A DNA stretch of 41,374 nt. Source: Pseudomonadota bacterium. GTDB lineage: Bacteria; Pseudomonadota; Gammaproteobacteria; Acidiferrobacterales; Acidiferrobacteraceae. The position numbers were made by a program, and so were the translations under genes. The notes under the pieces were generated by a model that saw only the letters and a list, made by a program, of their open reading frames with translations, did no database searches and was not told the DNA's origin. The DNA lies in assembly GCA_021784755.1 (NCBI GenBank), contig JAJYHM010000060.1, forward strand, positions 1 to 41,374. Direction: 5' to 3'. Position 1 is the stretch's first letter. Every line of letters begins with the position of its first letter. Positions 15,802 to 24,773 of this stretch are shown here, piece by piece.

Positions 15802-17250
15802 CTAGCGGTGTATCATTCCCGCCACATGCGTATACCAAGACGCAAGGATCGGTGGGATATAGAGCCCCAACATCAGCACTAAACCTAAATGAATGAATGA
15901 GGGGATAAGTGACGGAGGGCTCGGCGCCTTGGGCACGTTACTGGCCCCGAACACCATAGATTGGGTCTTGCCAAAAATGGCGGCGAAGGCGACCCCCAGG
16001 CCCAAGATGAGGAATGGTAAGGACCAAGGTTCCTGGTGAATAGCTGCCGTCAGAATAAGAAACTCACTGGTAAATACGCCAAACGGCGGAATGCCAAGAA
16101 TTGCAAGGCTGCCTAGCATCAAACTCCAACCCATCCCCGGATTACGTTCCAAGAGACCGTGAATTTGGTCGATTTGCTGGGTGCCGGCTTTTTGCGCTAC
16201 GTGGCCGCTGCTAAAGAATAGCGAAGATTTGGTGAGGGAATGAACCGTCATGTGGAGGAGGGCGGCAAAGCTCGCAAGCGGTCCGCCCATCCCAAAGGCA
16301 AACGTGGCAAGCCCCATGTGTTCAATGGACGAGTAGGAAAACAGCCGTTTTATGTCTCGCTGCCGCGAAAGGGAGAAGGCAGATACGAGCAGCGAAATCA
16401 AACCAAAGCCCATCATGAGTGCTCCTGGCCAATTGTCGTGCAATGAGCCATCGGCTAGGACCTTGAAGCGGACAATCGCGTAGAGCGCCACGTTCAAAAG
16501 CAGTCCCGAAAGAATGGCGGATATGGGTGTCGGACCTTCTGCGTGCGCATCAGGGAGCCAGTTGTGCATGGGGACGAGACCGACCTTGGTTCCGTAGCCA
16601 ACTATCAGAAAAACGAAGGCCACGCTGACGATCGTCGGATCAAGATGTCCTTTGATCTGGTTGAGTCGCGTCCACAGTAGACCGTTATGGGGGCCGATAA
16701 CACTGTGGGCCGAGAAGTACAGCAAAATAGTGCCAAACAGTGCGAAGGCTATGCCCACTCCGCAGAGAATAAAATATTTCCATGCTGCCTCGAGGCTCGC
16801 CGGCGTTCTGTATAGGCTAACAAGCAAAGCCGTGCTAAGTGTTGCACCTTCCATCGCCACCCAGAGGATGCCAATGTTGTTGGTCAGGAGTGCAAGGAGC
16901 ATGGTGAATGAAAACAGTTGGTACATGCTGTGATAAAGGCGCAGGCGCGCGGCTGTAACCCGGCCCGAATAACGTTCGATCCGCATATAGGCCCTGCTGA
17001 ATATCGCAGTAGTCATAGCGACGAAGGCAGTGAGATCTACCAAAAAAATATTAAATGGGTCGACAGAGAACTGTGCGTCGTGAGTAAGCCAAGGGCCGTG
17101 GACGATAATGCGTTGTGTGAGGACTATGGCTGCCGCTAATGTCGTCAGGCTAAAGGCCGCGTTCGCAATAAAAGCGTGCTCGCGATGTCCAAAGAGCCCC
17201 AAATAAGCGGCGCCTATGAGTGGGATGGCCAAGATCCAAAGCAGAGACAT
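15802..17250 (-). CDS. hyfF: HyfF-like antiporter subunit (NuoM/N type)
   Basis: This 482-residue membrane protein of about 14 helices belongs to the Mrp-antiporter-like subunits that drive ion pumping in complex I and energy-converting hydrogenases. It keeps the key residues: Glu134 in VAMEGATLS (helix 5) and Lys222 in GTKVGLVPMHNWLPDAHA (helix 7), so pumping capacity appears intact. The preceding stop and this start are interlocked (TAGTGATG); GAGGA 6 bases upstream favours the ATG at 17250 over the GTG at 17253. The product fits HyfF by length and by its position after HyfE. No HyfD homologue is present in the operon. Confidence 0.9.
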   Translation of the reverse strand: MSLLWILAIPLIGAAYLGLFGHREHAFIANAAFSLTTLAAAIVLTQRIIVHGPWLTHDAQFSVDPFNIFLVDLTAFVAMTTAIFSRAYMRIERYSGRVTAARLRLYHSMYQLFSFTMLLALLTNNIGILWVAMEGATLSTALLVSLYRTPASLEAAWKYFILCGVGIAFALFGTILLYFSAHSVIGPHNGLLWTRLNQIKGHLDPTIVSVAFVFLIVGYGTKVGLVPMHNWLPDAHAEGPTPISAILSGLLLNVALYAIVRFKVLADGSLHDNWPGALMMGFGLISLLVSAFSLSRQRDIKRLFSYSSIEHMGLATFAFGMGGPLASFAALLHMTVHSLTKSSLFFSSGHVAQKAGTQQIDQIHGLLERNPGMGWSLMLGSLAILGIPPFGVFTSEFLILTAAIHQEPWSLPFLILGLGVAFAAIFGKTQSMVFGASNVPKAPSPPSLIPSFIHLGLVLMLGLYIPPILASWYTHVAGMIHR

Positions 17251-17252
17251 CA

Positions 17253-17906
17253 CTAATCCTCGTGTCTGTCTAGGTAGTTCAGCTCGAGGCTGTCGAACTG
17301 CTCGCGTATATGAAAGAAGAATACGCCGAGGATAAATACGCCGACGATGACATCTAGGGCGATTCCGAGTTCTATGACCATGGGCATTCCGTAGGTGACA
17401 CTCGTTGCAGCGAATATCAGGCCATTTTCGAGCGCCAAAAAGCCGATCACTTGGGAAATGGCCGTTGCGCGCAGGATCATCATGAGAGAGGACAGAAGAA
17501 CGCTCGCTAAAGCGATGCCCAAGGTATTGTGGTTGATGGTGCCGGCGAGCTCCGACAGGGGGAGGGAGGCGTTAAACGCGAAGATCACAAGCCCAAGACC
17601 TAGGAGCATGATGGTGGGGATGTAGAGGATGGTCTCGCGATCCCACTGGACTTGGAGCTTGCGAACCAAGCGGCGCAAGAGCCAGGGAACTGCGATCACC
17701 TTAAGGATAAGATTCAGACCTGCCGAAAAATAGAGCTTGGGCTGGTCGGTTCCATAAGCGACGACGCCTATGCTAAGGCCAAGGATGAGGCCTTGGAGGG
17801 CGTAGAGATTGATGAGATTGGCGAGACGCCTTTGGGAAAGCATGGCAAAGGCCACGAGCAGAAAGAGGGCGGCCAGCATATTGATGGCTTGAGCAAAGAG
17901 AGGCAT
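17253..17906 (-). CDS. hyfE: HyfE-like membrane subunit (NuoK-related)
   Basis: The 217-residue protein has about six transmembrane helices. The first three resemble NuoK, and the remainder is the extension typical of hydrogenase-4 component E. Recognisable parts are NLINLYALQGLILG, GLNLILKVIAVPWLLRRL and FLALENGLIFAATSVTYGMP; the last contains the conserved Glu (LALENG) that corresponds to a proton-path residue in NuoK. It starts 3 bases after the HyfC gene and runs into HyfF with an overlapping stop/start, so the three are translated from one message. Confidence 0.9.
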   Translation of the reverse strand: MPLFAQAINMLAALFLLVAFAMLSQRRLANLINLYALQGLILGLSIGVVAYGTDQPKLYFSAGLNLILKVIAVPWLLRRLVRKLQVQWDRETILYIPTIMLLGLGLVIFAFNASLPLSELAGTINHNTLGIALASVLLSSLMMILRATAISQVIGFLALENGLIFAATSVTYGMPMVIELGIALDVIVGVFILGVFFFHIREQFDSLELNYLDRHED

Positions 17907-17909
17907 GGC

Positions 17910-18857
17910 TCATGCCCCCAAAAGAAAATGCACAAGGAGGCCGAGTACGGCCAGCATAAAGGCAGTACCGAGGAACTCCGGAATGCGAAAGAGGCGCATT
18001 TTGGCAAGGAGCGTCTCAAGGAGTGCCAATCCGGCGCCCGCCGCTATGACTTTGACGACAAAAATGGCCAGCGCCAGAGGAAAGTGTGCCCAATGCCCGC
18101 TTCTTGCAATGCCCCAAGGAACGAACAAGGCTATACCGATAGCGATGTAGGTGAGAAGTTTGATGGCGCTGGCCCATTCGATTAATGCCAAGTAGCGGCC
18201 TGAGTATTCGAGATCGAGAGCCCCGTGAATCATGGTTAATTCGAGGTGCGTGTCCGGATTGTCGACGGGGATGCGCCCATTCTCGGCTAATAACACCATG
18301 GTAAAGGCCACCGCCGCGAAGGCCATGCTCGGATAGAGGACAAGGCGTGCTGCGGTAAGGCTCATCACGATAACTGTAAGCGACGTGGAATGACTGATGA
18401 GGGCGGGTGTAAAGAGCACGATGAGTAGCGCCGGTTCTGCCAAAAAACCTACCAACATCTCACGCCTAGCGCCCATGCTGCCAAACGCTGTGCCCACGTC
18501 CATGGCGGCAAGGGCGGCAAAAATGCGAGTAAAGGCAAAGATTCCGACCAGGGCGATGGCGTCTGCGACCGGTGCGAACGGAAGCCCTGTAGAAAACATG
18601 GGCACAATCGCCCCCGCAAGCGCCATACCGCCAAATAGGATATAGGGCGCGATTCGAAACAGCAGTGAGGCCTCGTGTGCCATGACCGGACTCTTGTGGA
18701 AAAGTTTGCGCAGGACACGATAAGGCTGGAGGAGTCCGGCACCGGATCTGTTGGCAAACCAAGCGCGGCATTGGCCGATCCATCCGGCAAGCAGCGGTGC
18801 TGCGCCTACGACGAGGACGAATTGTGTGAGTTGCAGCGGTATTTCGCGGGCGTTCAT
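17910..18857 (-). CDS. hyfC: HyfC-like membrane subunit (NuoH type)
   Basis: This 315-residue, roughly eight-helix protein is the NuoH/HyfC-type subunit that connects the hydrophilic module to the antiporter subunits. Family blocks include QPYRVLRKLFHKSP near residue 45, the acidic loop PVDNPDTHLELTMIHGALDLEYSG (split here as PVDNPDTHLELTMIH and ALDLEYSG), and Glu/Asp-rich junction residues that contact the quinone-like region in complex I. It overlaps the HyfB gene by the four bases ATGA, indicating coupled translation. Confidence 0.9.
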   Translation of the reverse strand: MNAREIPLQLTQFVLVVGAAPLLAGWIGQCRAWFANRSGAGLLQPYRVLRKLFHKSPVMAHEASLLFRIAPYILFGGMALAGAIVPMFSTGLPFAPVADAIALVGIFAFTRIFAALAAMDVGTAFGSMGARREMLVGFLAEPALLIVLFTPALISHSTSLTVIVMSLTAARLVLYPSMAFAAVAFTMVLLAENGRIPVDNPDTHLELTMIHGALDLEYSGRYLALIEWASAIKLLTYIAIGIALFVPWGIARSGHWAHFPLALAIFVVKVIAAGAGLALLETLLAKMRLFRIPEFLGTAFMLAVLGLLVHFLLGA

Positions 18858-20890
18858 GGTGCGAGCACCAGCAGAACCAGGAGGGTCGCAAAGGAGTACA
18901 GAAGATAGATGGCAATGCGGCGTCGACGCAGAAGCGCCACAAGTCCCGTCATCCAGCTCACGGCCCGCGCCAGGGGTAGGTAGAGTCCGTGCCAGGTGAG
19001 ATCTTCGATCTCGCTTCGATAAACTGGCGTCTGGTCATCTGCTGTGGGTAGGGTGCGGCGTATGCGTAGAAACGAAACAAAGATATGACTGATGGGCTGA
19101 CCAAATCCTTCCGCCGTGTCTTGCATTCTGGCGGTCAGGGATGGGTAGCCGCAGTTCCAGATCGCGCTGCGGCGAATGGGTTTACGAAATAGGATACGTA
19201 CGGCCGTAAAGGTCATAAGGACAGTCAGGCCAATGGCCCCGAGAAAGACCCAAGGGATGTAGCTTGCGTGCGCGACGTCAATGGGTGCGAGCAAAAACCA
19301 GTGGTGCGGTGAGTGGCCATGAGCGTTTGCCGGGAGACCCGCTATGAGTAACGCTAAAGTCGGCTTGAATATCCGAATGACGACCGCCGGGAAAAGACCC
19401 AAGAGCAGACAGCCCAAGGCCAAGTAGGTCAGCGCGGCCCGTTCCCAGGGATCGCCATCGATGCGGGTAGCGGGGCTTTTTTGGGGCTCGCGGGCGCGTC
19501 CCAGAAAAACGATGCCATAGAATTTCACCATGACGTAAGCGGCTAGCCCGGCGACGAGAGCCACGACCGCAGCTCCCAGGGGCACCGCCATGCTGAGGTA
19601 GGGGTGAGGAAACGAGGTCGCACCCAAAAAGGCTTGCAGCAACAGCCATTCAGAGACAAAACCATTCAGGGGCGGTACGCCGGCGATTGCGAGAGTCCCT
19701 AAGAGCATTGTAAAGGCAACCCAGGGCATACGATGAATAAGGCCGCCTAGTTTTCCGAGGTGGCGTTCACCGGTTGCGTGAAGGACGGATCCGCTGCCCA
19801 AAAATAGCAGACTCTTAAAGAAGGCATGATTGAGGCAATGATAAAGCGTGGCGGTCAGCGCCAAGGCTGCGAGCACCGTCATGTGGTAGGACAGAAAAAG
19901 GATCGTGAGCCCAACACCGGCCAGGATAAGCCCCATGTTTTCTATGGAGGAGTAGGCCAAAAGGCGCTTCATATCGCTTTGGACGGCTGAGTAGATGGCG
20001 CCAAATAAGGCTGTCATAAGACCAATCAGGAGAGTCGTTACCCCCCACCACCAGACTTGAGCATGGAGCAGATCAAAAACCACCCGCAAAATCCCATAGA
20101 CGCCGAGCTTGAGTAAGACACCGCTGAGAAGCGCGGATATGGGGGAGGGGGCTACCGGGTGGGCCTCAGGCAACCAGACATGTAATGGTATAAGCCCGAT
20201 TTTTGCGCCGAATCCGAATAGGGCCAGGAAGAACACCGCACTGGCAAGGCCTGTAGGCAGAGTACTGTCCCGCATGGCGTGAAAGGTATACCCGGCCCCG
20301 ATGCCGTGATGCGCCGAGGCTTGCATGATAGCAAAAGCCAACAAGATGGCGAGCGCCCCCACATGCTCGATCAGGAGGTATAGGAAACCGGCCTTCCGCA
20401 CCGCCACTTCCTGATGGTCGGTTACCACCAAGAAGTAGGAGGAAAGCGCCATCGTTTCCCATGCCACCATAAAAACATAGGCGTCATCAGCCAAAAAGAA
20501 GAGGGCGATACTGGCCAATAGAATGTGGTACTGAAGGGCCATGCGCGCCCCCGCTGGATAGCGGGCGTGTTTGAGATAGCCGGTCGTATAGAGAGAGACG
20601 GAAAAAGTGGTGGCACCAAAAAGTATAATGAAGATCGCAGAAAGAGCGTCTAGCCGTAAATGAAAAGGCAGCCCAGGGAGGCCAAGGGGGAGCACACAAA
20701 CTTGCGGTGCCCTCGTTATCGCCAGAAAACCGGCCACACACAGGGCCAGACTCCCCAAGGAACCGACAAAAAAGAGTGAGCGAATAACTTCAGGATAGCG
20801 GGAAACCGCGACGCTTGCCAAAGCGAGCGCGAGCCATAGCACCAGGGTTCCTAGGACAATTTCCAGCGGGAGCCCGAGCGATCCACTCAT
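18854..20890 (-). CDS. hyfB: HyfB-like antiporter subunit (NuoL type)
   Basis: The first operon gene encodes a 678-residue membrane protein, the large antiporter-like subunit with a C-terminal extension as in NuoL/HyfB. The pumping residues are kept: Glu145 in MVAWETMALSSY and Lys230 in FGAKIGLIPLHVWLPEAHP. A TTG at 20893 is directly followed by an ATG at 20890; I prefer the ATG, which has a weak GGA 7 bases upstream. The gene is transcribed away from a kfrA-like gene, and about 100 bases of AT-rich DNA with a long palindrome separate the two. No hyfA, hyfD or hyfH, no formate dehydrogenase and no hydrogenase maturation genes accompany the operon. Confidence 0.9.
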   Translation of the reverse strand: MSGSLGLPLEIVLGTLVLWLALALASVAVSRYPEVIRSLFFVGSLGSLALCVAGFLAITRAPQVCVLPLGLPGLPFHLRLDALSAIFIILFGATTFSVSLYTTGYLKHARYPAGARMALQYHILLASIALFFLADDAYVFMVAWETMALSSYFLVVTDHQEVAVRKAGFLYLLIEHVGALAILLAFAIMQASAHHGIGAGYTFHAMRDSTLPTGLASAVFFLALFGFGAKIGLIPLHVWLPEAHPVAPSPISALLSGVLLKLGVYGILRVVFDLLHAQVWWWGVTTLLIGLMTALFGAIYSAVQSDMKRLLAYSSIENMGLILAGVGLTILFLSYHMTVLAALALTATLYHCLNHAFFKSLLFLGSGSVLHATGERHLGKLGGLIHRMPWVAFTMLLGTLAIAGVPPLNGFVSEWLLLQAFLGATSFPHPYLSMAVPLGAAVVALVAGLAAYVMVKFYGIVFLGRAREPQKSPATRIDGDPWERAALTYLALGCLLLGLFPAVVIRIFKPTLALLIAGLPANAHGHSPHHWFLLAPIDVAHASYIPWVFLGAIGLTVLMTFTAVRILFRKPIRRSAIWNCGYPSLTARMQDTAEGFGQPISHIFVSFLRIRRTLPTADDQTPVYRSEIEDLTWHGLYLPLARAVSWMTGLVALLRRRRIAIYLLYSFATLLVLLVLAP

Positions 20891-20940
20891 CAACGCATCC
20901 GCCTCAAAGCCATCGCCCGCCTGTTTTAAGGAAATCTAGC

Positions 20941-20964
20941 ATATTACGCTATATAATGTAATAT
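20941..20964. promoter_or_regulatory. 24-bp imperfect palindrome between hyfB and kfrA, candidate KfrA operator
   Basis: ATATTAC (20941-20947) and GTAATAT (20958-20964) flank the self-complementary core TATATA (20950-20955); 20 of 24 positions are symmetric. It includes a TATAAT (20952-20957) that could serve as the -10 for kfrA. Plasmid KfrA proteins bind long palindromes at their own promoter, and this site lies midway between the divergent genes, so it could control both. The binding is inferred. Confidence 0.6.
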
Positions 20965-20996
20965 ATCATAATCTTCCTATTCACGAGTGTCACGTT

Positions 20997-21476
20997 ATGC
21001 CACGTACTGGGGTTACGAGAAGTCAGGTGTTCGAGGTTGCCGATCGCTTGGCTCAAAGTGGCTTACCTCCTACGGTGGTCACGGTTCGAGGCGATCTTGG
21101 CAAGGGGAGCTTTACTACAATCAACCAGCATCTCAGCGAATGGAAGGCCTTGAAGTGGCAGGCGGATGGGCAATCCACGACCATACCGCCGAGGGTTGAA
21201 GCCAAGATGAACGAATTGTTGGCGACACTTTGGACGTTCGCGTCTCATGAGGCCAACCAAAATATCGATAAGATCCGTGAAGCGGCCTTGCGGGACGTCG
21301 CGGATTTTCAGAGTCAGCTTCAAGATGCGGGCCAACAACTCGAGGCTCTTATCAAGGAGCGACAAGAACTTCAGGCGCAATTGGCGAAGGCCCATGCGGT
21401 AACTGAAGAATTGGGTCGGCAAGTCGTACAATTCGCGCAAATAACGTCCGCACGTGACGCAAAAGACGGCGGGTGA
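20997..21476 (+). CDS. KfrA-like DNA-binding protein
   Basis: The 159-residue protein begins with the KfrA N-terminal DNA-binding domain: VTRSQVFEVADRLAQSGLPP, then TVRGDLGKGSFTTINQHLSEW (family block ending in HLSEWKA), residues about 7-55. The rest, from about 70 to 145, is a Gln/Glu/Ala-rich coiled coil, as in plasmid KfrA but much shorter. KfrA proteins are autorepressors of plasmid backbone genes; finding one divergent from a chromosomal respiratory-type operon suggests it became the operon's local regulator or marks the region as plasmid-derived. The ATG has no Shine-Dalgarno sequence. Confidence 0.8.
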   Translation: MPRTGVTRSQVFEVADRLAQSGLPPTVVTVRGDLGKGSFTTINQHLSEWKALKWQADGQSTTIPPRVEAKMNELLATLWTFASHEANQNIDKIREAALRDVADFQSQLQDAGQQLEALIKERQELQAQLAKAHAVTEELGRQVVQFAQITSARDAKDGG

Positions 21477-22156
21477 TGCGCAAGGAGTGCAGTGCTGTCA
21501 CGTGAGCGTCGCGTTTGATGTGCGCGCAAGGACGTGCTACGCGGGCCACGCTGGCGCAGGCGTGAGCGGGATGGCACCGCGAGAGGGCCGTTAAGTCTCG
21601 CGTTACCCATCATCCGGGTCTGTCAGCTGAGGGATCGGGATACTGGGTAATCGGCCGTCCAAAATTGACCGGGCGTGCGGCAAGCCTCGTCCCTTGAGAG
21701 TGGTTGTTTTTGTCACGTTGTGCCTATTCCTTTTTGGTGTGAGGGAGGGTTCATGACGCTGCTGTCCCCGCCGTTCGCGGCACTGCTCCTCAAGCAGCAT
21801 TCTGTTGAGGTAGCGGGTGTCCCAAAGCCTAAGTCTCACGGGTTTCTGCGCAGAGGGCCCGTATCAAGTGGAGACAGGATTCGGTATTCGGGAAGATTCG
21901 CGCTATCCAGGTGCGGCGTTTGGTGTCCTCAGTTACGCGCTCGAACCTACCTGTCGACATCATGGGCTTGTGGTGGATCCGGGGCAGCCGGCAGAAGGTC
22001 GGAGTCTCGCCGCTGTTGTCCTCGATCCAATGAGTAAGCTTTGGGTACTGACCGGACTATCGTGTAAGGCGCGGGTAAGCGTCTGACCATCCCACATTTC
22101 TAGTCACGCAAGACCTGATGCATCCTTTTTGTCGTTGTGACAAAAAGGTATTCCTT
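21477..22156. other. remnant-rich stretch between kfrA and IS66 debris
   Basis: There is no intact recognisable gene in these 680 bases. It holds one possible frameshifted unknown gene (21753-22086, listed separately) and otherwise nothing identifiable. Confidence 0.4.
21753..22086 (+). pseudogene. unrecognised gene, apparently frameshifted
   Basis: A strong ribosome-binding site GAGGGAGG stands 4 bases before the ATG at 21753, which opens MTLLSPPFAALLLKQHSVEV. Soon after, the plausible protein continues in another frame: GPYQVETGFGIREDSRYPGA, then SYALEPTCRHHGLVVDPGQP and LDPMSKLWVLTGLSCKARV. Residue composition in the second frame is protein-like, whereas the first frame becomes Arg/Ser/Cys-rich after about residue 35. 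A single frameshift near 21810-21840 would join them into a product of about 110 residues. I do not recognise the family. Confidence 0.3.
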
Positions 22157-22396
22157 ATGACAAAAAACGAGAAGGCCCTATATTGGCAGCGCCATGTCGC
22201 CGATTGTCAGGCGAGCGGTCTCTCAGGCCGAGCCTATGCCAAGCGCGCCGGCATTTCTGTGTCAGGTCTCTGCTATTGGCGTAAGCGCATCGCAGCAAGC
22301 CCGGAGGCGAGCGCGAGCCGGGCCGGCGCAGACGCGGCCTTTCTGCCCGTCCATCTCGGGCCCTCCAGGGCGATGGGCCCATCAAAAGGCGAGTAA
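22157..22396 (+). pseudogene. IS66 TnpA-like accessory protein, truncated
   Basis: The 79-residue frame matches the N-terminal part of IS66-family TnpA: MTKNEKALYWQRHVADCQAS, GLSGRAYAKRAGIS (helix-turn-helix) and GLCYWRKRI, then a linker to the usual FLPVHL motif. It stops before the C-terminal half, and no TnpB or TnpC follows. A longer in-frame start at 22118 adds 13 unrelated residues. It is a leftover of an IS66 element upstream of the ATPase gene. Confidence 0.7.
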
Positions 22397-22481
22397 GCTA
22401 TCTTTTGACCGGGCGCACAAGAAGCGCACCACTGCTCGTCGTGCAACTGTACACTAAGCGCGGTCGTGCAAGCGGGGGCAT

Positions 22482-24773
22482 ATGGTTGTAGAAAATGGTT
22501 TAAGTAGCGTCGAGGCGCAGCAGCGTCTGGAGAAATACGGGCCCAACGCCATCGAAGAAGTGCCACAGAAGATGTGGTGGCTATTTCTACGAAAACTCTG
22601 GGATCCCGTGCCATGGATGCTGGAGATCACGTTGATTCTCGAGATGGTTCTCGGCAGGTTGGTGGAGGCCTTGATCATCGGTTCGCTGCTGCTTTTCAAC
22701 GCCGCCCTCGCATTCCGTCAGGAACATAAGGCCCAGAACGCATTGCATGCGCTAAAGAAGCGCCTCCATGTCAAAGCGCGCGTATATCGCGATGGGCAGT
22801 GGCGCAGCATCGCCGCTCATGACCTCGTGCCCGGCGATCTGGCTCATGTCCGTGTCGGGGACATTGTGCCGGCAGACATGGTTCTAACAGACGGCCACGT
22901 CCTCGTGGATCAATCGGCCCTCACTGGGGAATCCATGCCGGTCGACCGGACAGTCGCCTCGGTGGTCTATTCCGCTTCGATCATTCGTCGGGGCGAAGCC
23001 AGCGGGACAATAATCGCAACGGGCGCCCTAAGCTATTTTGGCAAGACCGCCGAACTGGTCCGGACCGCTGGATCGAAAAGCCATCTCGAAGAACTTGTGT
23101 TAGGCATTGTGCGCTATCTCGTGATCATGGATGGGTTTCTGGTAGCTGCCATTTTGATTTATGCGACCTTAGAGCATATGCCTTTGGCAGAAATCCTTCC
23201 TTTTGCCCTTATTCTTTTTGTGGCGTCGGTACCGGTTGCCCTTCCGGCGACGTTTACCTTGGCCACCGCCATGGCCTCCCTGGGCCTCGCGCAGCGAGGC
23301 GTTCTGGTAACGCGTCTCGCTGCTATAGAGGAAGCGGCGGCCATGAGCGATCTTTGCACCGATAAAACGGGGACCCTGACCCAGAATAGGCTCAGCTTAG
23401 TGGCGAGTAGCCCCATGGGCGACGCGACCGCGGTCGAGCTTTTGTCCATGGCATCCGTTGCCAGCGATGATGCCACGCAAGACCCCATTGATCTGACGAT
23501 ACTGGGCGCGGCGCAGGACCAAAAGATAACGATACCGCAACGGCTCGTTTTTACACCGTTTGATCCAGCCACAAAACGCTCTGAGGCCTCGTTACAGGTA
23601 GAGGGGGTGCCATGGGTGGCCATGAAAGGTGCGCCTCAGGTCATTGCCGCGCTGACCAAGACAGAGGATTGGGGACGAATGGCTGAAGACCTAGCGTTCC
23701 AGGGCGCGCGAGTCCTTGCGGTAGCGGCCGGGCCCGTGGGGGCACCGCATTTTCTTGGTCTCTTGGCGTTGGCGGACCCCATCCGCCCGGATGCGCCGCA
23801 GACTTTGCGGGCTCTCCAGGGGTTTGGTGTGCGTGTGCGGATGGTGACTGGGGATAATGTAGCCACCGCAAAGGCTGTCGCCACAACGCTAGGATTGGCA
23901 GATACTGTCTGTGACCGATCCGATGTTGGCAGAGACTGCTCGGTCTACGCGGGAGTATTCCCGGAAGATAAATTTCACTTGGTACAGCGCCTGCAGCAGC
24001 AACACAAAGTCGTCGGTATGACCGGGGATGGTGTAAATGATGCGCCCGCCTTAAAACAAGCGGAGGTGGGGATTGCAGTAGAGAGCGCCACCGATGTCGC
24101 CAAAGCGGCGGCGAGCTTGGTTTTGACGAATCCCGGCCTCGCCGGGGTCGCAGACGCTGTAGAGACTGGTCGGCGAGTCTACCAGAGGCTGCTGACATAC
24201 ACCCTTAATAAGATCATAAAAACCTTCCAGGTGGCGTTGTTCTTGAGTTTCGGGCTATTGGTCTTTCGGCGCTTCGTTATCACCCCGATTCTTGTCCTCT
24301 TACTTCTCTTTGCCAATGATTTTGTCACGATGTCGCTGGCTCGTGATCATGTACGGCCTTCGCGCGCACCAGATCGGTGGGATATTCATGCGCTCATATT
24401 TTCTTCGCTTGTGATGGCAATGGCGTGGATTGCGTATATTTTTGGTGTTTACCTGGTCGGGCGCGCAATGGGCTTGCCACTACCTGCCGTGCAGACCCTG
24501 GATTTCCTGGGTCTTGTGTTCTCGGGCCTCGCGAATGTCCTGCTCGTGCGCGAACGCGGCCATATCTGGAGCTCCCGTCCAGGCGCATTGCTGCTCTGGG
24601 CGATTATGGGGGATATCGTCATAGTCAGCCTTCTGGCACAAAATCGCCTCCTGATGGCACGAATCCCGCTGACTGTAACCACTGGATTACTCTTCGCGAC
24701 CATCCTATATACATTAATATTGGATCAGGTGAAGGTGCCCATGCTGCGGCGACTGTCAAAAGCAGAGACCTGA
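22482..24773 (+). CDS. P3A-type plasma-membrane H+-ATPase
   Basis: The 763-residue protein is a P-type ATPase of the proton-exporting P3A group. In order it has an N-terminal GLSSVEAQQRLEKYGPNAI segment, the actuator motif TGES (148-151), the ion-binding helix PVALP (251-255), the phosphorylation site DKTGT (Asp294), MKGAPQ of the nucleotide domain, and the hinge TGDGVNDAP (514-522). Ten helices are expected. PVALP and overall size match fungal/archaeal-like H+ pumps rather than Ca2+ or heavy-metal pumps; there is no N-terminal metal-binding domain. In an acidophile it would export protons at the cost of ATP; that role is inferred. The ATG is preceded by GCGGGGG. Confidence 0.9.
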   Translation: MVVENGLSSVEAQQRLEKYGPNAIEEVPQKMWWLFLRKLWDPVPWMLEITLILEMVLGRLVEALIIGSLLLFNAALAFRQEHKAQNALHALKKRLHVKARVYRDGQWRSIAAHDLVPGDLAHVRVGDIVPADMVLTDGHVLVDQSALTGESMPVDRTVASVVYSASIIRRGEASGTIIATGALSYFGKTAELVRTAGSKSHLEELVLGIVRYLVIMDGFLVAAILIYATLEHMPLAEILPFALILFVASVPVALPATFTLATAMASLGLAQRGVLVTRLAAIEEAAAMSDLCTDKTGTLTQNRLSLVASSPMGDATAVELLSMASVASDDATQDPIDLTILGAAQDQKITIPQRLVFTPFDPATKRSEASLQVEGVPWVAMKGAPQVIAALTKTEDWGRMAEDLAFQGARVLAVAAGPVGAPHFLGLLALADPIRPDAPQTLRALQGFGVRVRMVTGDNVATAKAVATTLGLADTVCDRSDVGRDCSVYAGVFPEDKFHLVQRLQQQHKVVGMTGDGVNDAPALKQAEVGIAVESATDVAKAAASLVLTNPGLAGVADAVETGRRVYQRLLTYTLNKIIKTFQVALFLSFGLLVFRRFVITPILVLLLLFANDFVTMSLARDHVRPSRAPDRWDIHALIFSSLVMAMAWIAYIFGVYLVGRAMGLPLPAVQTLDFLGLVFSGLANVLLVRERGHIWSSRPGALLLWAIMGDIVIVSLLAQNRLLMARIPLTVTTGLLFATILYTLILDQVKVPMLRRLSKAET

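Noticed and set aside
13716-20890. Classification of the six-gene operon as an active group 4 [NiFe] hydrogenase
   Set aside because: The large subunit lacks three of the four metal-binding cysteines, and there are no maturation genes nearby.
13716-20890. Classification of the operon as respiratory complex I (nuo)
   Set aside because: There are no nuoE, nuoF, nuoG, nuoI, nuoJ or nuoA genes, NuoC and NuoD are fused, and the HyfE-type subunit is specific to hydrogenase-4-like complexes.
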